Source: Draconibacterium sp. (GTDB lineage Bacteria; Bacteroidota; Bacteroidia; Bacteroidales; Prolixibacteraceae). From it: a DNA stretch of 19,209 bases. The stretch covers positions 1 to 19,209 of the forward strand of contig WGCT01000365.1 in NCBI GenBank assembly GCA_015493625.1, read 5' to 3'. A program made the position numbers and the translations under genes. Below the pieces are notes generated by a model. That model made no database searches, had not been told where the DNA came from, and worked only from the letters and a program-made list of their open reading frames with translations. Below, piece by piece: positions 1-8,957 of the stretch. Each line of letters opens with the position of its first letter. The first letter of the stretch is position 1.

Positions 1-2
1 AT

Positions 3-80
3 TTAAGAGATACAATAACAGAAATAGAAGTGGGAATAAAAGCGAAACAGATATTGAATTTAATTCATTTCGAATCGTAA
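3..80 (+). CDS. C-terminal tail of an unknown upstream gene (partial)
   Basis: One forward frame is open from the left edge to a TAA at 78-80 and encodes about 25 residues (begins LRDTITEIEVGIKAKQ, ends FES). Its amphipathic composition and codon choice (GAA, TCG, AAA) look like the other genes here. A second forward frame is also open to a TAA at 92-94, so the frame choice is not certain. Too little is present to name a family. Confidence 0.4.
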   Translation, partial: LRDTITEIEVGIKAKQILNLIHFES

Positions 81-91
81 AAAATTTAGGT

Positions 92-99
92 TAAATTTG
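92..99 (+). promoter_or_regulatory. Bacteroidota-type -7 box for the MscS gene
   Basis: TAAATTTG matches the Bacteroidota -7 consensus TAnnTTTG exactly and lies 22 nt before the ATG at 122. No good TTG -33 element is present at the usual 17-20 nt spacing, so this rests on the -7 box alone. Confidence 0.4.
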
Positions 100-121
100 A
101 AAACAATAAATAACTATAGAA

Positions 122-2656
122 ATGCGATACTCAGATTATTTAAAACTTAAAGCAGAGCGAATTAACTCATCCTCTGTTTTAATCACGAAATATATTTTAA
201 GTTACTTCCTGTTCGCGTTATTAATGTTGCCCTTCGGATTAATGGCTCAAAATCCGCTGAACAATATTTTTAAAACCGGGGGAAAGGAAATATCGATAGA
301 TACTACAAATGCTAATCTAGAAAGTACAAATTCTTTCGATGCGGTTAATATAAAGAATATCAATAAGTTAATCCAGAATACAGCATCATTAATTTTGAGT
401 GATAAAGAGTTAATTCACAAGGAAAACTGGAAACAAATCGATTCTATTTTTTCAGAAAAAGAGAAGTTTATTGAACAAGAAGAAAAGGAGTTTAATGGAT
501 ACGATAAACCCAATTTATCGAAATTTTTTCTTCATAATCTCAAGTTATCATGGGAAAATTATGTCACGGAGATTGAAAAATGGCAAAATAATCTGACCAA
601 TTATCTTGATAAAACAATCAAAGAGGCGAAACTATTTACCGAACGAAGAACGCTTTTAAAACTGTATAACGAATTAATTAAAAAGGAACACCTTCCGGTA
701 CTGAGTAAACAAATTGCAAACACAATTAAAGAACTCGATTCAATAATAAATTCGATTAACAACGACAAGCAGCAACTTCTTGTTTTACAAACCCGTATAT
801 CGGACAAAAATATTTTGTGCCACAAAGTAATTGAAGAGATTGAAGATTTAAATACGCAATTGAGAATTCAGGTTTTTACAAAAACAAAACCGGCCATTTG
901 GAATATAAAACTTAAAAATACAATTCACGACGGATTTATAAGTTCATTTAAAAGGGCCTATAGAAACAATTATAAATCAATAAGTTATTACTACTCTAAC
1001 CTTAATAATCGTAAAATAAGTTATCTGTTTTTTATGGGGTTTCTTATTTTTTTCATTTTAATTATACGGAAAAGATATATTGCGTTGGGTTACGACAGCA
1101 ACACTCCGGGATTTGTTAAAATTGAACGTGTTTTAATAAAAAATCTAGGGGAAATTATTTTTTCGCTTGCATTAGCTCTTTGGATTTTCTTCTTCCCATA
1201 TATTCCCACACTGCTTTCCGATTTCTTTTTCATTGTAATTACCTTTTCTCTGAGTTTAATTCTTCGAAAGTTTATTGACAAAACGGGGAGAAAACTTTTA
1301 ATTACACTATTAATTCTTCTTATTTTAAATGTTTTAGAAGTTGTTATCTGGTATCTTGGCGATTATTCCCGGCTCTATCTTCTTTTCGAAACAGGTAGTG
1401 CTCTTTTGTTGCTTATTCCTTACTTGTCGATTTACAAAGATCGAGATCATTCGGGCAAATCGAGATTCTCGAAAATGGCAAAAAAGTTTCTCCCGTTTAT
1501 GCTTATTACCTACTCTGCTGCATTTATCGGTAATATTTTTGGATTCGAAAACTTTTCCGTTTTGTTTATAAAAATAGGTATACGAACTGCCGTTATTACA
1601 ATGATTGCTTACGGTTATGTTCGTATTTTAGTAAATATCTATTTTGCCTCAACAACGTTATTAAATTTAAAATACCCCGATATTGCATTTAAATATGGTG
1701 AAGTTATCGACAAGCGAGGCTCTAAAGTTATCCATATTATTATCTTTATTGTATGGGCAAAAGCCATTCTTCGCATTTTTGAAATCGATACTCCCTTTAG
1801 TAACTGGATGTCGGGAATTTTAACTACCGATATTACAATAGGAACCATCGCTTTTTCGCTCTCCGATATATTATTATTCGGAATTATTCTTTACATCACG
1901 TATCTGATTTCCGTATTTGTTAAAACAATTATTGAAGGAGAGATATTGGTGAAAATGAAGCTTCCACGGGGATTTCCGGCAGCAATATCAATGATGTTCC
2001 GTATTTTTCTGGTAACACTCGGTATTATGTTTGCCCTTTCCGCAACAGGTGTTGAACTAAGTAAGCTGAGTCTGTTGGCAGGTGCACTTGGTGTAGGTAT
2101 TGGTTTTGGATTGCAAAATATTGTACAAAATTTCATTTCGGGATTAATTTTAATTTTCGAGCGCCCCATACAAGTTGGCGATACCGTTGAGGTAAATAAC
2201 TTACTTGGCAAAGTAAAAGATATTGGAGTTCGCGCCAGCAATGTAACCACCTACGATGGGGCCGAAGTTGTTGTGCCAAATTCTAATCTGATTTCGAATG
2301 ACTTAATAAACTGGACCCTTTCCGACAGCCGAAAACGTATAGAAGTTAAAGTTGGCGTTGCCTATGGTAGCGACCCGAATATTGTTTTAAAACTGATTGA
2401 ACGCGTTGCTCTCGATCATCCAAAAGTGGAACAAAATCCACCACCACGGGCACTTTTCGAAGGTTTCGGCGATAGTTCGCTCGATTTCAGATTACTTTTT
2501 TGGGTGAACTTCGAAGTTGGACTGTCTACAAAAAGTGATGTTGCTGTGGGAATTTATAACACATTTGCTGAACACAACATTGAGATACCATTTCCACAAG
2601 TTGATTTGCACGTAAAAGACATTTCCGGGAATCGGACTGAAAATAAAAACGAGTAG
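122..2656 (+). CDS. Large MscS-family mechanosensitive ion channel
   Basis: 844-aa inner-membrane channel of the MscS superfamily, expected to open under membrane tension and release solutes during osmotic downshock. A hydrophobic segment near residues 24-42 ending LMAQ looks like a signal sequence. Residues about 50-290 are charged and helical, a probable periplasmic coiled-coil domain. About ten hydrophobic segments follow from residue 299. The MscS core begins near 641: the Gly/Ala-rich pore helix (GALGVGIGFGLQN, 654-666) leads to FERPIQVGD (679-687), the family signature at the start of the beta domain. The C-terminal alpha/beta cage runs to about 830. The length is far above the roughly 290 aa of small MscS and resembles MscK/YbdG-type enlarged members. 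The gene is convergent with the amidohydrolase. The family call is firm; the exact subfamily and gating role are inferred. Confidence 0.93.
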   Translation: MRYSDYLKLKAERINSSSVLITKYILSYFLFALLMLPFGLMAQNPLNNIFKTGGKEISIDTTNANLESTNSFDAVNIKNINKLIQNTASLILSDKELIHKENWKQIDSIFSEKEKFIEQEEKEFNGYDKPNLSKFFLHNLKLSWENYVTEIEKWQNNLTNYLDKTIKEAKLFTERRTLLKLYNELIKKEHLPVLSKQIANTIKELDSIINSINNDKQQLLVLQTRISDKNILCHKVIEEIEDLNTQLRIQVFTKTKPAIWNIKLKNTIHDGFISSFKRAYRNNYKSISYYYSNLNNRKISYLFFMGFLIFFILIIRKRYIALGYDSNTPGFVKIERVLIKNLGEIIFSLALALWIFFFPYIPTLLSDFFFIVITFSLSLILRKFIDKTGRKLLITLLILLILNVLEVVIWYLGDYSRLYLLFETGSALLLLIPYLSIYKDRDHSGKSRFSKMAKKFLPFMLITYSAAFIGNIFGFENFSVLFIKIGIRTAVITMIAYGYVRILVNIYFASTTLLNLKYPDIAFKYGEVIDKRGSKVIHIIIFIVWAKAILRIFEIDTPFSNWMSGILTTDITIGTIAFSLSDILLFGIILYITYLISVFVKTIIEGEILVKMKLPRGFPAAISMMFRIFLVTLGIMFALSATGVELSKLSLLAGALGVGIGFGLQNIVQNFISGLILIFERPIQVGDTVEVNNLLGKVKDIGVRASNVTTYDGAEVVVPNSNLISNDLINWTLSDSRKRIEVKVGVAYGSDPNIVLKLIERVALDHPKVEQNPPPRALFEGFGDSSLDFRLLFWVNFEVGLSTKSDVAVGIYNTFAEHNIEIPFPQVDLHVKDISGNRTENKNE

Positions 2657-2719
2657 CTGCCAAATTCATTGGATGAAGCCATAATTCTTACTGCTAAATA
2701 AAATATCTATGCTGTGCAT

Positions 2720-2736
2720 ATGGTTAATTTGGTATC
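2720..2736. repeat. Possible terminus of the intergenic palindromic repeat
   Basis: The reverse complement here contains ATACCAAATTAACC, identical over 14 nt to the terminus of the repeat at 9882 and differing at one position from the terminus at 18797. As at 9882, it abuts a stop codon (amidohydrolase TGA, 2735-2737) between convergent genes. The remaining bases between the two genes show no convincing similarity to the longer copies, so this is at most a remnant. Confidence 0.3.
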
Positions 2737-4381
2737 ATTGCAGTTCAAATACTTTTTCTCCGGCAATCCATGTACTTTCAATTTTAGCATCTAAAACCTG
2801 TTTTTGTGATGCGGTCATTAAATCGGTATCGAGAATAACAAAATCGGCCCACTTCCCCGGTTCTATTGTCCCTTTTTCGTCTTCGTCGAACGATGCTTTT
2901 GCCGCCCAAATTGTCATCGAGCGTAAAGTTTGCTCGTGTGTTAATCCCTCCTCTTTTTGCCATCCGCCTTGGGGCCAACCTTTTTTGTCGGTGCGAAACA
3001 CAGCGGCGTAAAACGTATAAAGTGGCTCAATATTTTCAACCGGGAAATCGGTTCCATTGGGTAACCATCCTAACTGGTTTAACAGAGTGCGGTATGCATA
3101 TGCACCTTTAATTCGTTCCTTCCCCACTCTATCTTCGGCCCAATACATATCCGACGTGCAGTGTGTAGCCTGAACAGATGGAACAACTGAAAACTGAGCA
3201 AACTTTTTAAAATCGTTTTGGTTAATAATTTGAGCATGTTCAATTCGCCAACGCCGGTTATTTTTCCCTTTTAAAAACTGCCCATACGTATTTAATACAA
3301 ATCGGTTGGCACTGTCGCCAATTGCATGAGTAGCCACAGCATAATTATTATCGTATGCAAGCCGACAAACTTTATTGAAATACTCTTGTGTCATAACCTG
3401 CAACCCACTGTTCCCGGGGTCGTCGGAATATTCATCTAAAAGAAGTGCTCCTCGCGACCCGAGTGCCCCGTCGGCATATAATTTAATGGTGTTAACTTCC
3501 AGTCTTTCGGTTTTATAAATTCCTTTTTTAACAAAGTACTCGAAATTTTCGTCGGTGGCGCTAACCATTGCATTAATCCGCATTTTCAAAGCATTCTCTT
3601 TCTGCATTTCATCCACCAAAAGAATTGTGGTTTTTGGTAATCCGCAATCGGTAACCGAAGTTAATCCAACTGCAAAACAATTTTTTTGTGCCTCTAAAAG
3701 TCCTTTTTTATGTTGCTCGCGAGAAATTTCAGGAATGTGCTGTGTTACTAACCCCTCGGCATTATCGATTAACACACCGGTTGGTTCACCGTTTTTTAAC
3801 AAAACATTACCTCCCGAAACCTTTGTGTTTTTTGTAACTCCACCCAATTCAAGTGCTTTCGAGTTGCACCAAACTGCGTGCCCGTCGACTCGAACTAAAC
3901 AAACCGGAGTGTTGGGGAACAATTTATCAAGTTCGCTCTTGTCGGGAAACTCCTTTTCTTTCCAATCGTTTTGGTCCCAACTTCTTCCTAAAACCCACTT
4001 CCCTCCATATGTTTTATGATGATTTTTTATAATTGAATAAATCTCCTCTTTGCTTTTTGTCCCCCGTAAATCGGCATACTCCATTAAATCAATTCCATAT
4101 CCGTTAAAATGGCAATGTGCATCGTTAAAACCCGGATAGACAAATTTTCCTTCGGCGTTAATTACATTTTCACTTTTATATTTTTTCTGAATCGATGAAT
4201 TTGTGCCTGTAGCAATAATTTTTCCCTCTGAAACAGCAAAACTTTCAACTTTCGAGAAACTACTATCAACCGTATAAACAGTGGCATTCGAAACAATTAA
4301 ATCAACCGTATCTTTTTTATTACATGCATTCATTACAACTAAAATTACAAGCGAAAATAACAATACACAAAGCTGTTTCAT
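2735..4381 (-). CDS. YtcJ-like metal-dependent amidohydrolase, lipoprotein
   Basis: 548-aa member of the amidohydrolase superfamily, Amidohydro_3/YtcJ-like group, expected to hydrolyse an amide or related C-N bond; the substrate is unknown. The N-terminus is a hydrophobic signal ending VVMNAC, with Cys20 the likely lipidated residue, so the enzyme is probably a periplasmic or outer-membrane lipoprotein. After an N-terminal beta segment, PGFNDAHCH supplies the H-x-H metal pair (His89, His91). Lys300 in KLYADGALGSRGA, His352 in ATHAIGD, His382 in RIEHAQ and Asp445 in NGTDFPVE complete the expected TIM-barrel metal and acid residues. The length is typical (about 540-560 aa). It follows the GH2 gene by 40 nt on the same strand but has its own -7 box. 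Family placement is confident; a role in scavenging with the neighbouring glycosidase is only inferred from position. Confidence 0.9.
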   Translation of the reverse strand: MKQLCVLLFSLVILVVMNACNKKDTVDLIVSNATVYTVDSSFSKVESFAVSEGKIIATGTNSSIQKKYKSENVINAEGKFVYPGFNDAHCHFNGYGIDLMEYADLRGTKSKEEIYSIIKNHHKTYGGKWVLGRSWDQNDWKEKEFPDKSELDKLFPNTPVCLVRVDGHAVWCNSKALELGGVTKNTKVSGGNVLLKNGEPTGVLIDNAEGLVTQHIPEISREQHKKGLLEAQKNCFAVGLTSVTDCGLPKTTILLVDEMQKENALKMRINAMVSATDENFEYFVKKGIYKTERLEVNTIKLYADGALGSRGALLLDEYSDDPGNSGLQVMTQEYFNKVCRLAYDNNYAVATHAIGDSANRFVLNTYGQFLKGKNNRRWRIEHAQIINQNDFKKFAQFSVVPSVQATHCTSDMYWAEDRVGKERIKGAYAYRTLLNQLGWLPNGTDFPVENIEPLYTFYAAVFRTDKKGWPQGGWQKEEGLTHEQTLRSMTIWAAKASFDEDEKGTIEPGKWADFVILDTDLMTASQKQVLDAKIESTWIAGEKVFELQ

Positions 4382-4401
4382 TTTAAATATTTTTTATCGA
4401 A

Positions 4402-4409
4402 CAAATATA
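4402..4409 (-). promoter_or_regulatory. -7 box for the amidohydrolase gene
   Basis: On the minus strand TATATTTG matches TAnnTTTG exactly, 20 nt upstream of the start codon in the 40-nt gap after the GH2 gene. A TTGG at 4431-4434, inside the last GH2 codons, could be the -33 element, but its 21-nt spacing is slightly long. The site suggests the amidohydrolase can be transcribed separately. Confidence 0.5.
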
Positions 4410-4421
4410 GTTTTTCTGTGC

Positions 4422-6863
4422 TTACTCTACCAATACAGTACAACGAGCTGCTTTTAATCCTTTTGATTTTGCCAAAACTTCAATTTTGCCACTCTTGTCT
4501 CCTTTGCGAACAATTAGCTGGCAACGCCCTCTGAAAGCTTTTACGTGTGGCTGCTGAAAGCTTTTCATATCGGTAGGATTTCCATTACCCACAGCTTGCA
4601 ATTTTCCAACACCTTCAATTGTAAATTCGATTGGCGTTTCGGCATCGGGAACCCGCAATCCATTCTTATCGAGCACCTCAATATTAAAATAAACCAGATC
4701 GTTTTTACTTTTCAGAATCAGTTTCGTTTCGGGTATTATTTTTATTTGAAATGGTTTTCCGGTAGTTTTTAAACGTTGCCGAACAACCTCTTTTTCATCG
4801 TTAATTCCCACAGCAACCAGTTCTCCCACTTCGTATGGAACCTCGAATTGGGCTGTAAGTTTTGTCGCCTCCGAAACCGGTTTCGTTCCAATAATTTTTC
4901 CGTTCAGTTCGAGCCGCACTTTTTGGCAACGCGAATAAACCGACACTTGCAACGGAGTTCCTTCGTGTCCCTGCCAGTTCCAGTTTTTCCATTCGTTTGG
5001 CCATCCCCAAAAACTCACCTGCTCCTCTTCACCTTCCGGAACTGGCGCATGAACCAACATCTCCAACTTACTTTCCTGCCACACAACATCTCTGTAAAAC
5101 TGTTGTGGTTTTTTGTTCCCTATAATATCAATATCGCCACAATAACCGTTAAACCACGGCCAGCGCTGCAACGAAATTTCTCCGTCGGATTTTAACTGAT
5201 TGTGGCCAATGCCCGACTCGCCAAAATAGTCCATTCCTGTCCAAACAAAATCGCCAATTACATACGAGTGCTTCTGTACCATCTGCCAGTTTTCCAATGC
5301 CTCTTTTGCTACCGACTCGGTTCCTACTATTACTCTTTCAGGAAAATTTTTATGATCCTCCTCGTATCGCTGCCATTGGTAATTGTAACCCTGAATATCC
5401 ATTTGTGCAAAAACAGCTTCACTCTCTTTCCATGTTTTTTCAGGATATTCCCAAAATTTACAAACCGCCTGTGTTACAGGGCGTGTTGTATCGAACTCCT
5501 TTACTTTTGCTTTTAAAGCAGCAGCTATTTTTAATCCCGAAAGATTGCCTCGTTCCTTTATTTCGTTACCCACACTCCAAATAATTACCGACGGGTGATT
5601 CCGGTCGCGCAAAAGCATCGATTCCATATCGCGCTCCCACCAGTCGTCGAAATAGAGATGGTAATCATCTTTTTTCTTGGGCAATTGCCATTGGTCGAAC
5701 AATTCATCCATTACCAACATTCCCAGCTCGTCGCAAGCATCTAAAAACAATTGCGACGGAGGATTGTGAGCAACCCGGATTGCATTAAAGCCATTTTTCT
5801 TCATTAGCCAAACACGGCGATATTCGGCACTTTTAAACGCCGCAGCTCCTAAAATTCCATTATCATGATGAAGACATCCTCCTTTTAATAATACGCTTTT
5901 CCCATTCAGCAAAAATCCCTTTTCGGGCGAGAAACTGATTGAACGAATTCCAAATTTTATTGTGGTTTCGTCGACTGTTTTACCTCTTTTTTTTAGTTGA
6001 ATAACAGCCGTATACAAATGTGGTGTTTCGGTACTCCACAATTGTGGGTGCATAACTTCTGTTTCTTGCCGAACAAATGCTTTTTTATGCGGCTCAATTG
6101 TCGTTTTCCTTTCCGAAACAGCAACAACTTCTCCCCGTTGATTCTGAATTTGAAACACAACATGAACCTCCTCTTTTTCCAAAGTTGAGTTTACAATTTT
6201 TGTTTCGATGTCTACTGTTGCTTCATTTTTCGAGAGTTTTGAAGTGGTAATAGAATTGCCCCACAACGCAATATAAATTCTATCTGTTTTTATCAACTTA
6301 ACATCTCTGTAAATTCCCGAACCACTGTACCAGCGCGAGTTTTCGCCTTCGTTTTTCACTCTTACCGCCAACACATTTTCTTTGCCTGTCTCGTTCAAAT
6401 AGTTTGTTAAATCGAATGAGAATGCAGTATAACCATACGGATGATTTCCCAAATATTTTCCGTTTATCCAAACATCGGTATTCATATAAACGCCATCGAA
6501 AAGAACAGTTATTCTCTTTCCCGAATCCTCTTTTTTTAATGTAAAGTGTTTACGGTACCAGGCAGTTCCTCCTACAAAATGCCCTGTTGATGCGCCACCG
6601 GCACTCGCTTCCGAAAATGGCCCAATCTGTTTAACACCGGCCTTTTCGGGTAAATCTTCAATGCTAAAATCGTGTGGAATTTTTAATGTCCGCCAGTCCG
6701 AATCGTCGAAATTTGGTTTTTCTGCACCGGAAACAGTATTACGTATAAATTTCCAGTTATCGTTAAATTGAATTTCTCTTTCAAAAGAATGGGATTGAAA
6801 TGTACACGAGTTTTGCAATAACAGCCAACACAAAAATACAATCAGAAAAATATTTGTCTTCAT
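4422..6863 (-). CDS. Glycoside hydrolase family 2 protein (beta-galactosidase-like), lipoprotein
   Basis: 813-aa retaining exo-glycosidase of family GH2, most like Bacteroidota beta-galactosidases. The N-terminus (MKTNIFLIVFLCWLLLQNSC) is a signal peptide with Cys20 as probable lipidation site, placing the enzyme in the periplasm or at the cell surface. Domains: jelly-roll sugar-binding 25-195 (DGVYMNTDVWINGKYLGNHPYG), immunoglobulin-like 200-310, TIM barrel about 315-600, then two C-terminal beta domains (DUF4982-like and Ig-like) to 813. WSVGNE ends in the general acid/base Glu434. The nucleophile is Glu516 in VGTES, followed by DFVWTGMDYFGE. Both catalytic glutamates are present. It lies 36 nt downstream of the aldehyde dehydrogenase, so cotranscription is likely. 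No SusC/SusD pair is in the window. Substrate could also be a beta-glucuronide; galactoside is the best guess. Confidence 0.9.
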   Translation of the reverse strand: MKTNIFLIVFLCWLLLQNSCTFQSHSFEREIQFNDNWKFIRNTVSGAEKPNFDDSDWRTLKIPHDFSIEDLPEKAGVKQIGPFSEASAGGASTGHFVGGTAWYRKHFTLKKEDSGKRITVLFDGVYMNTDVWINGKYLGNHPYGYTAFSFDLTNYLNETGKENVLAVRVKNEGENSRWYSGSGIYRDVKLIKTDRIYIALWGNSITTSKLSKNEATVDIETKIVNSTLEKEEVHVVFQIQNQRGEVVAVSERKTTIEPHKKAFVRQETEVMHPQLWSTETPHLYTAVIQLKKRGKTVDETTIKFGIRSISFSPEKGFLLNGKSVLLKGGCLHHDNGILGAAAFKSAEYRRVWLMKKNGFNAIRVAHNPPSQLFLDACDELGMLVMDELFDQWQLPKKKDDYHLYFDDWWERDMESMLLRDRNHPSVIIWSVGNEIKERGNLSGLKIAAALKAKVKEFDTTRPVTQAVCKFWEYPEKTWKESEAVFAQMDIQGYNYQWQRYEEDHKNFPERVIVGTESVAKEALENWQMVQKHSYVIGDFVWTGMDYFGESGIGHNQLKSDGEISLQRWPWFNGYCGDIDIIGNKKPQQFYRDVVWQESKLEMLVHAPVPEGEEEQVSFWGWPNEWKNWNWQGHEGTPLQVSVYSRCQKVRLELNGKIIGTKPVSEATKLTAQFEVPYEVGELVAVGINDEKEVVRQRLKTTGKPFQIKIIPETKLILKSKNDLVYFNIEVLDKNGLRVPDAETPIEFTIEGVGKLQAVGNGNPTDMKSFQQPHVKAFRGRCQLIVRKGDKSGKIEVLAKSKGLKAARCTVLVE

Positions 6864-6899
6864 TCGTTTTCGTTTTACAACTTAATGTAAAACTAACAA

Positions 6900-8264
6900 T
6901 TACTTTACAACTACAGTTTTAATATTTACAAATTCTCTAATTCCGTGTGCCGAAAGTTCTCGTCCGTAACCACTCTCTTTAATTCCTCCAAACGGTAAAC
7001 GGGGGTCGGAACGTACAAAATCGTTTACAAAACAGCAGCCGGCATCCAACGAAATTTCAGCAATATTCTCACCCATTTTAATGTTTTTTGTAAATACTGC
7101 GGCCCCGAGTCCAAATTCAGTATCGTTGGCTATTTTTATTGCCTCTTTTTCATCTTTCACTTTCATAACCGAAGCAACCGGACCAAACAGCTCCTCTTCG
7201 TATGCCGGCATTCCGGGTTTTACATTTTCTAAAATTGTTGGTGGATAAAACGCTCCGGGTCGTGCAGGAATCTCGCCACCCAAAATAATTTCAGCTCCTT
7301 TTTTTACCGAATCGACGACCTGTTTATGCAGTTCGTCGCGTAAATCGGTTCGCGCCATTGGTCCCATTGTCGACTCTTTTTCGCATGGGTCGCCAAAATA
7401 GGCATTGTTCATTTCGTGGGTAAAGTGTTCCAGAAATTCGGCATAAACATCTTCAACAACAATAAATCGTTTGGCAGCAATGCAACTCTGACCGGCATTT
7501 AGCAACCTTCCGGCGGCACATCGCTTTGCTGCATCTTTTAAATCGGCATCTTTCAGAATTACATACGGGTCGCTACCACCCAATTCCAAAACGCATTTTT
7601 TTAATTGGCCACCGGCAATTGCTGCAACACTTTTCCCGGCAGGTGTACTTCCGGTTAAACTAACGGCTTTTATTGCATGATGCTCGATTACCTTTTTAAC
7701 CTGCGAACTTCCTATTAATAACGAGCGGAATACATTCTCGGGGAAACCGGCTTCACGTACAATCTCTTCAATTGCAAGAGAACAGCCCGGAACATTACTG
7801 GCATGTTTTAAAACGCCTGTATTTCCGGCCATTAACGTAGGTGCAAGAAATCGGAAAACCTGCCAGAAAGGGAAATTCCACGGCATAATAGCTAAAATGG
7901 TCCCCAAGGGCCGGTACGAAATAAACGAGCGTGTTGCTTGGGTTGAAATATCTTCGTTGGCCAAAAAAAGCTCCGCATTCTCGGCATAATAGTCGCAAAC
8001 CCAGGCACACTTTTCTATTTCGGCAATGCCCTCTTTTTCTACTTTACCCATTTCTAAAGCCATTAGCCGGGCAAGTTCCTCCTTTTTGCTTTTTAGTAAA
8101 CTCGACAGATTTTGCATTAACCCACTGCGGTGCGCAAATGTTGTTGTACGCCAGTGGTACCAGCTTTTATCAACCGAGTTAATTATTTTTTCAACTCCTT
8201 TTTCTGAATGAGACTCGTATGTTTGAATGGTTTTCCCTGTTGTTGGATTTATTGACTTAAGCAT
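6900..8264 (-). CDS. NAD(P)-dependent aldehyde dehydrogenase, succinate-semialdehyde (Sad/YneI) type
   Basis: 454-aa cytoplasmic aldehyde dehydrogenase that should oxidise an aldehyde, probably succinate semialdehyde, to the acid with NAD(P)+. The Rossmann part holds the PWNFPFWQ motif and LTGSTPAGKSVA. The general base is Glu227 in LELGGSDPY and the catalytic thiol is Cys261 in NAGQSCIAAKR, followed by EELFGPVA near residue 360. The start LKSINPTTGK and the length of about 455 aa match the short Sad/YneI group rather than the roughly 480-aa GabD type. It is the first gene of a probable transcript with the GH2 gene. Substrate specificity is not readable from sequence; the general family call is firm. 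Confidence 0.92.
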   Translation of the reverse strand: MLKSINPTTGKTIQTYESHSEKGVEKIINSVDKSWYHWRTTTFAHRSGLMQNLSSLLKSKKEELARLMALEMGKVEKEGIAEIEKCAWVCDYYAENAELFLANEDISTQATRSFISYRPLGTILAIMPWNFPFWQVFRFLAPTLMAGNTGVLKHASNVPGCSLAIEEIVREAGFPENVFRSLLIGSSQVKKVIEHHAIKAVSLTGSTPAGKSVAAIAGGQLKKCVLELGGSDPYVILKDADLKDAAKRCAAGRLLNAGQSCIAAKRFIVVEDVYAEFLEHFTHEMNNAYFGDPCEKESTMGPMARTDLRDELHKQVVDSVKKGAEIILGGEIPARPGAFYPPTILENVKPGMPAYEEELFGPVASVMKVKDEKEAIKIANDTEFGLGAAVFTKNIKMGENIAEISLDAGCCFVNDFVRSDPRLPFGGIKESGYGRELSAHGIREFVNIKTVVVK

Positions 8265-8284
8265 ATTTTGTAATTTATTTAAAT

Positions 8285-8314
8285 CGAAATTACAAAAAAT
8301 CGGGTTGATTCAAA
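8285..8314 (-). promoter_or_regulatory. Candidate promoter of the aldehyde dehydrogenase-GH2 unit
   Basis: On the minus strand TTTG (8314-8311) is followed after 18 nt by TAATTTCG (8292-8285), one mismatch from TAnnTTTG. The spacing is right for the Bacteroidota sigma factor, and the box lies 20 nt before the start codon. Confidence 0.38.
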
Positions 8315-8540
8315 CAAAATTTTTAATGAATTGAAACTTCGATTGCAAGTAATTCTGAATTCATTAATAAACGAATATTTAGTGGGTCGTAAAATCAAAA
8401 TGTTTCCAATGCATCGTACTTTTATGAAAGGTATCCGGTAAGCTTTATTTCGCCAACGATAAGCAAAATATACACCGTTACCAGGTTTATTTCGTTTATG
8501 TTTTATCGAATTGAGGTTTTCGGAATTTTCAAAAAAAATA
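8315..8540. other. Intergenic stretch with no supported gene
   Basis: This stretch separates the aldehyde dehydrogenase promoter from the end of the OsmC-like gene. A 90-codon minus frame crosses it and runs into the OsmC gene, but its composition (many Arg, Asn, Ile, no recognisable motif) does not look like a protein. I see no RNA gene or clear hairpin with a T-tract. Confidence 0.4.
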
Positions 8541-8957
8541 TTATTCCACAATTCGTATTTCGGTGGTCATTTCAATTGCTTTCCGGTAAACATAACTAAC
8601 TCCGCAATATTTTGTCTCCGACAATTCTATGGCCTTTTCGAGCTTTTTTACAGGTAAATCTTTCCCCTTAAACTGGTAGATAACATTTATTTTTTTGTAA
8701 TACGATGGATATCCTTCCGAGAGTTCTCCCTCGACAATAACATTAAACGCTTCGGGAACCACTTTCATTTTTTTAAGAATTAAAACAACGTCAATTCCGG
8801 TGCATCCTGCTAACGAAGTAAGCATCAGTTTTTTCGGACGCGGGCCTAAATCGCTTCCTCCTGTTTTCTCGGTTGCATCTATCGTAACTTTGTGTCCGTC
8901 CATGTCGGTTTCAAATGCAATTTTATCTTTCCAGGCCATATCTATTATATGCTTCAT
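8541..8957 (-). CDS. OsmC/Ohr-family protein
   Basis: 138-aa cytoplasmic protein of the OsmC/Ohr family, thiol peroxidases that reduce organic hydroperoxides. Both conserved cysteines are present: Cys52 in LTSLAGCTGIDV and Cys118 in KYCGVSYVYRKA. WKDKIAFETDMDGH near the N-terminus and the GGSDLGPRPKK stretch also fit the family. The ATG at 8957 gives the usual N-terminus; a second Met at residue 7 is possible. The length matches OsmC (about 135-140 aa). It lies 276 nt upstream of the aldehyde dehydrogenase on the same strand and is probably a separate unit. YhfA-like members of this family have no proven peroxidase role, so the function is likely rather than certain. Confidence 0.9.
   Translation of the reverse strand: MKHIIDMAWKDKIAFETDMDGHKVTIDATEKTGGSDLGPRPKKLMLTSLAGCTGIDVVLILKKMKVVPEAFNVIVEGELSEGYPSYYKKINVIYQFKGKDLPVKKLEKAIELSETKYCGVSYVYRKAIEMTTEIRIVE

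Noticed and set aside
1891..2250. 119-codon antisense frame within the MscS gene
   Set aside because: It is the mirror of a highly conserved pore region; codon constraints on the sense strand explain the open frame.
8279..8551. 90-codon minus-strand frame between the aldehyde dehydrogenase and OsmC-like genes
   Set aside because: It overlaps the end of the OsmC-like gene and contains the aldehyde dehydrogenase promoter region. Its composition is not protein-like, and no domain pattern is visible.
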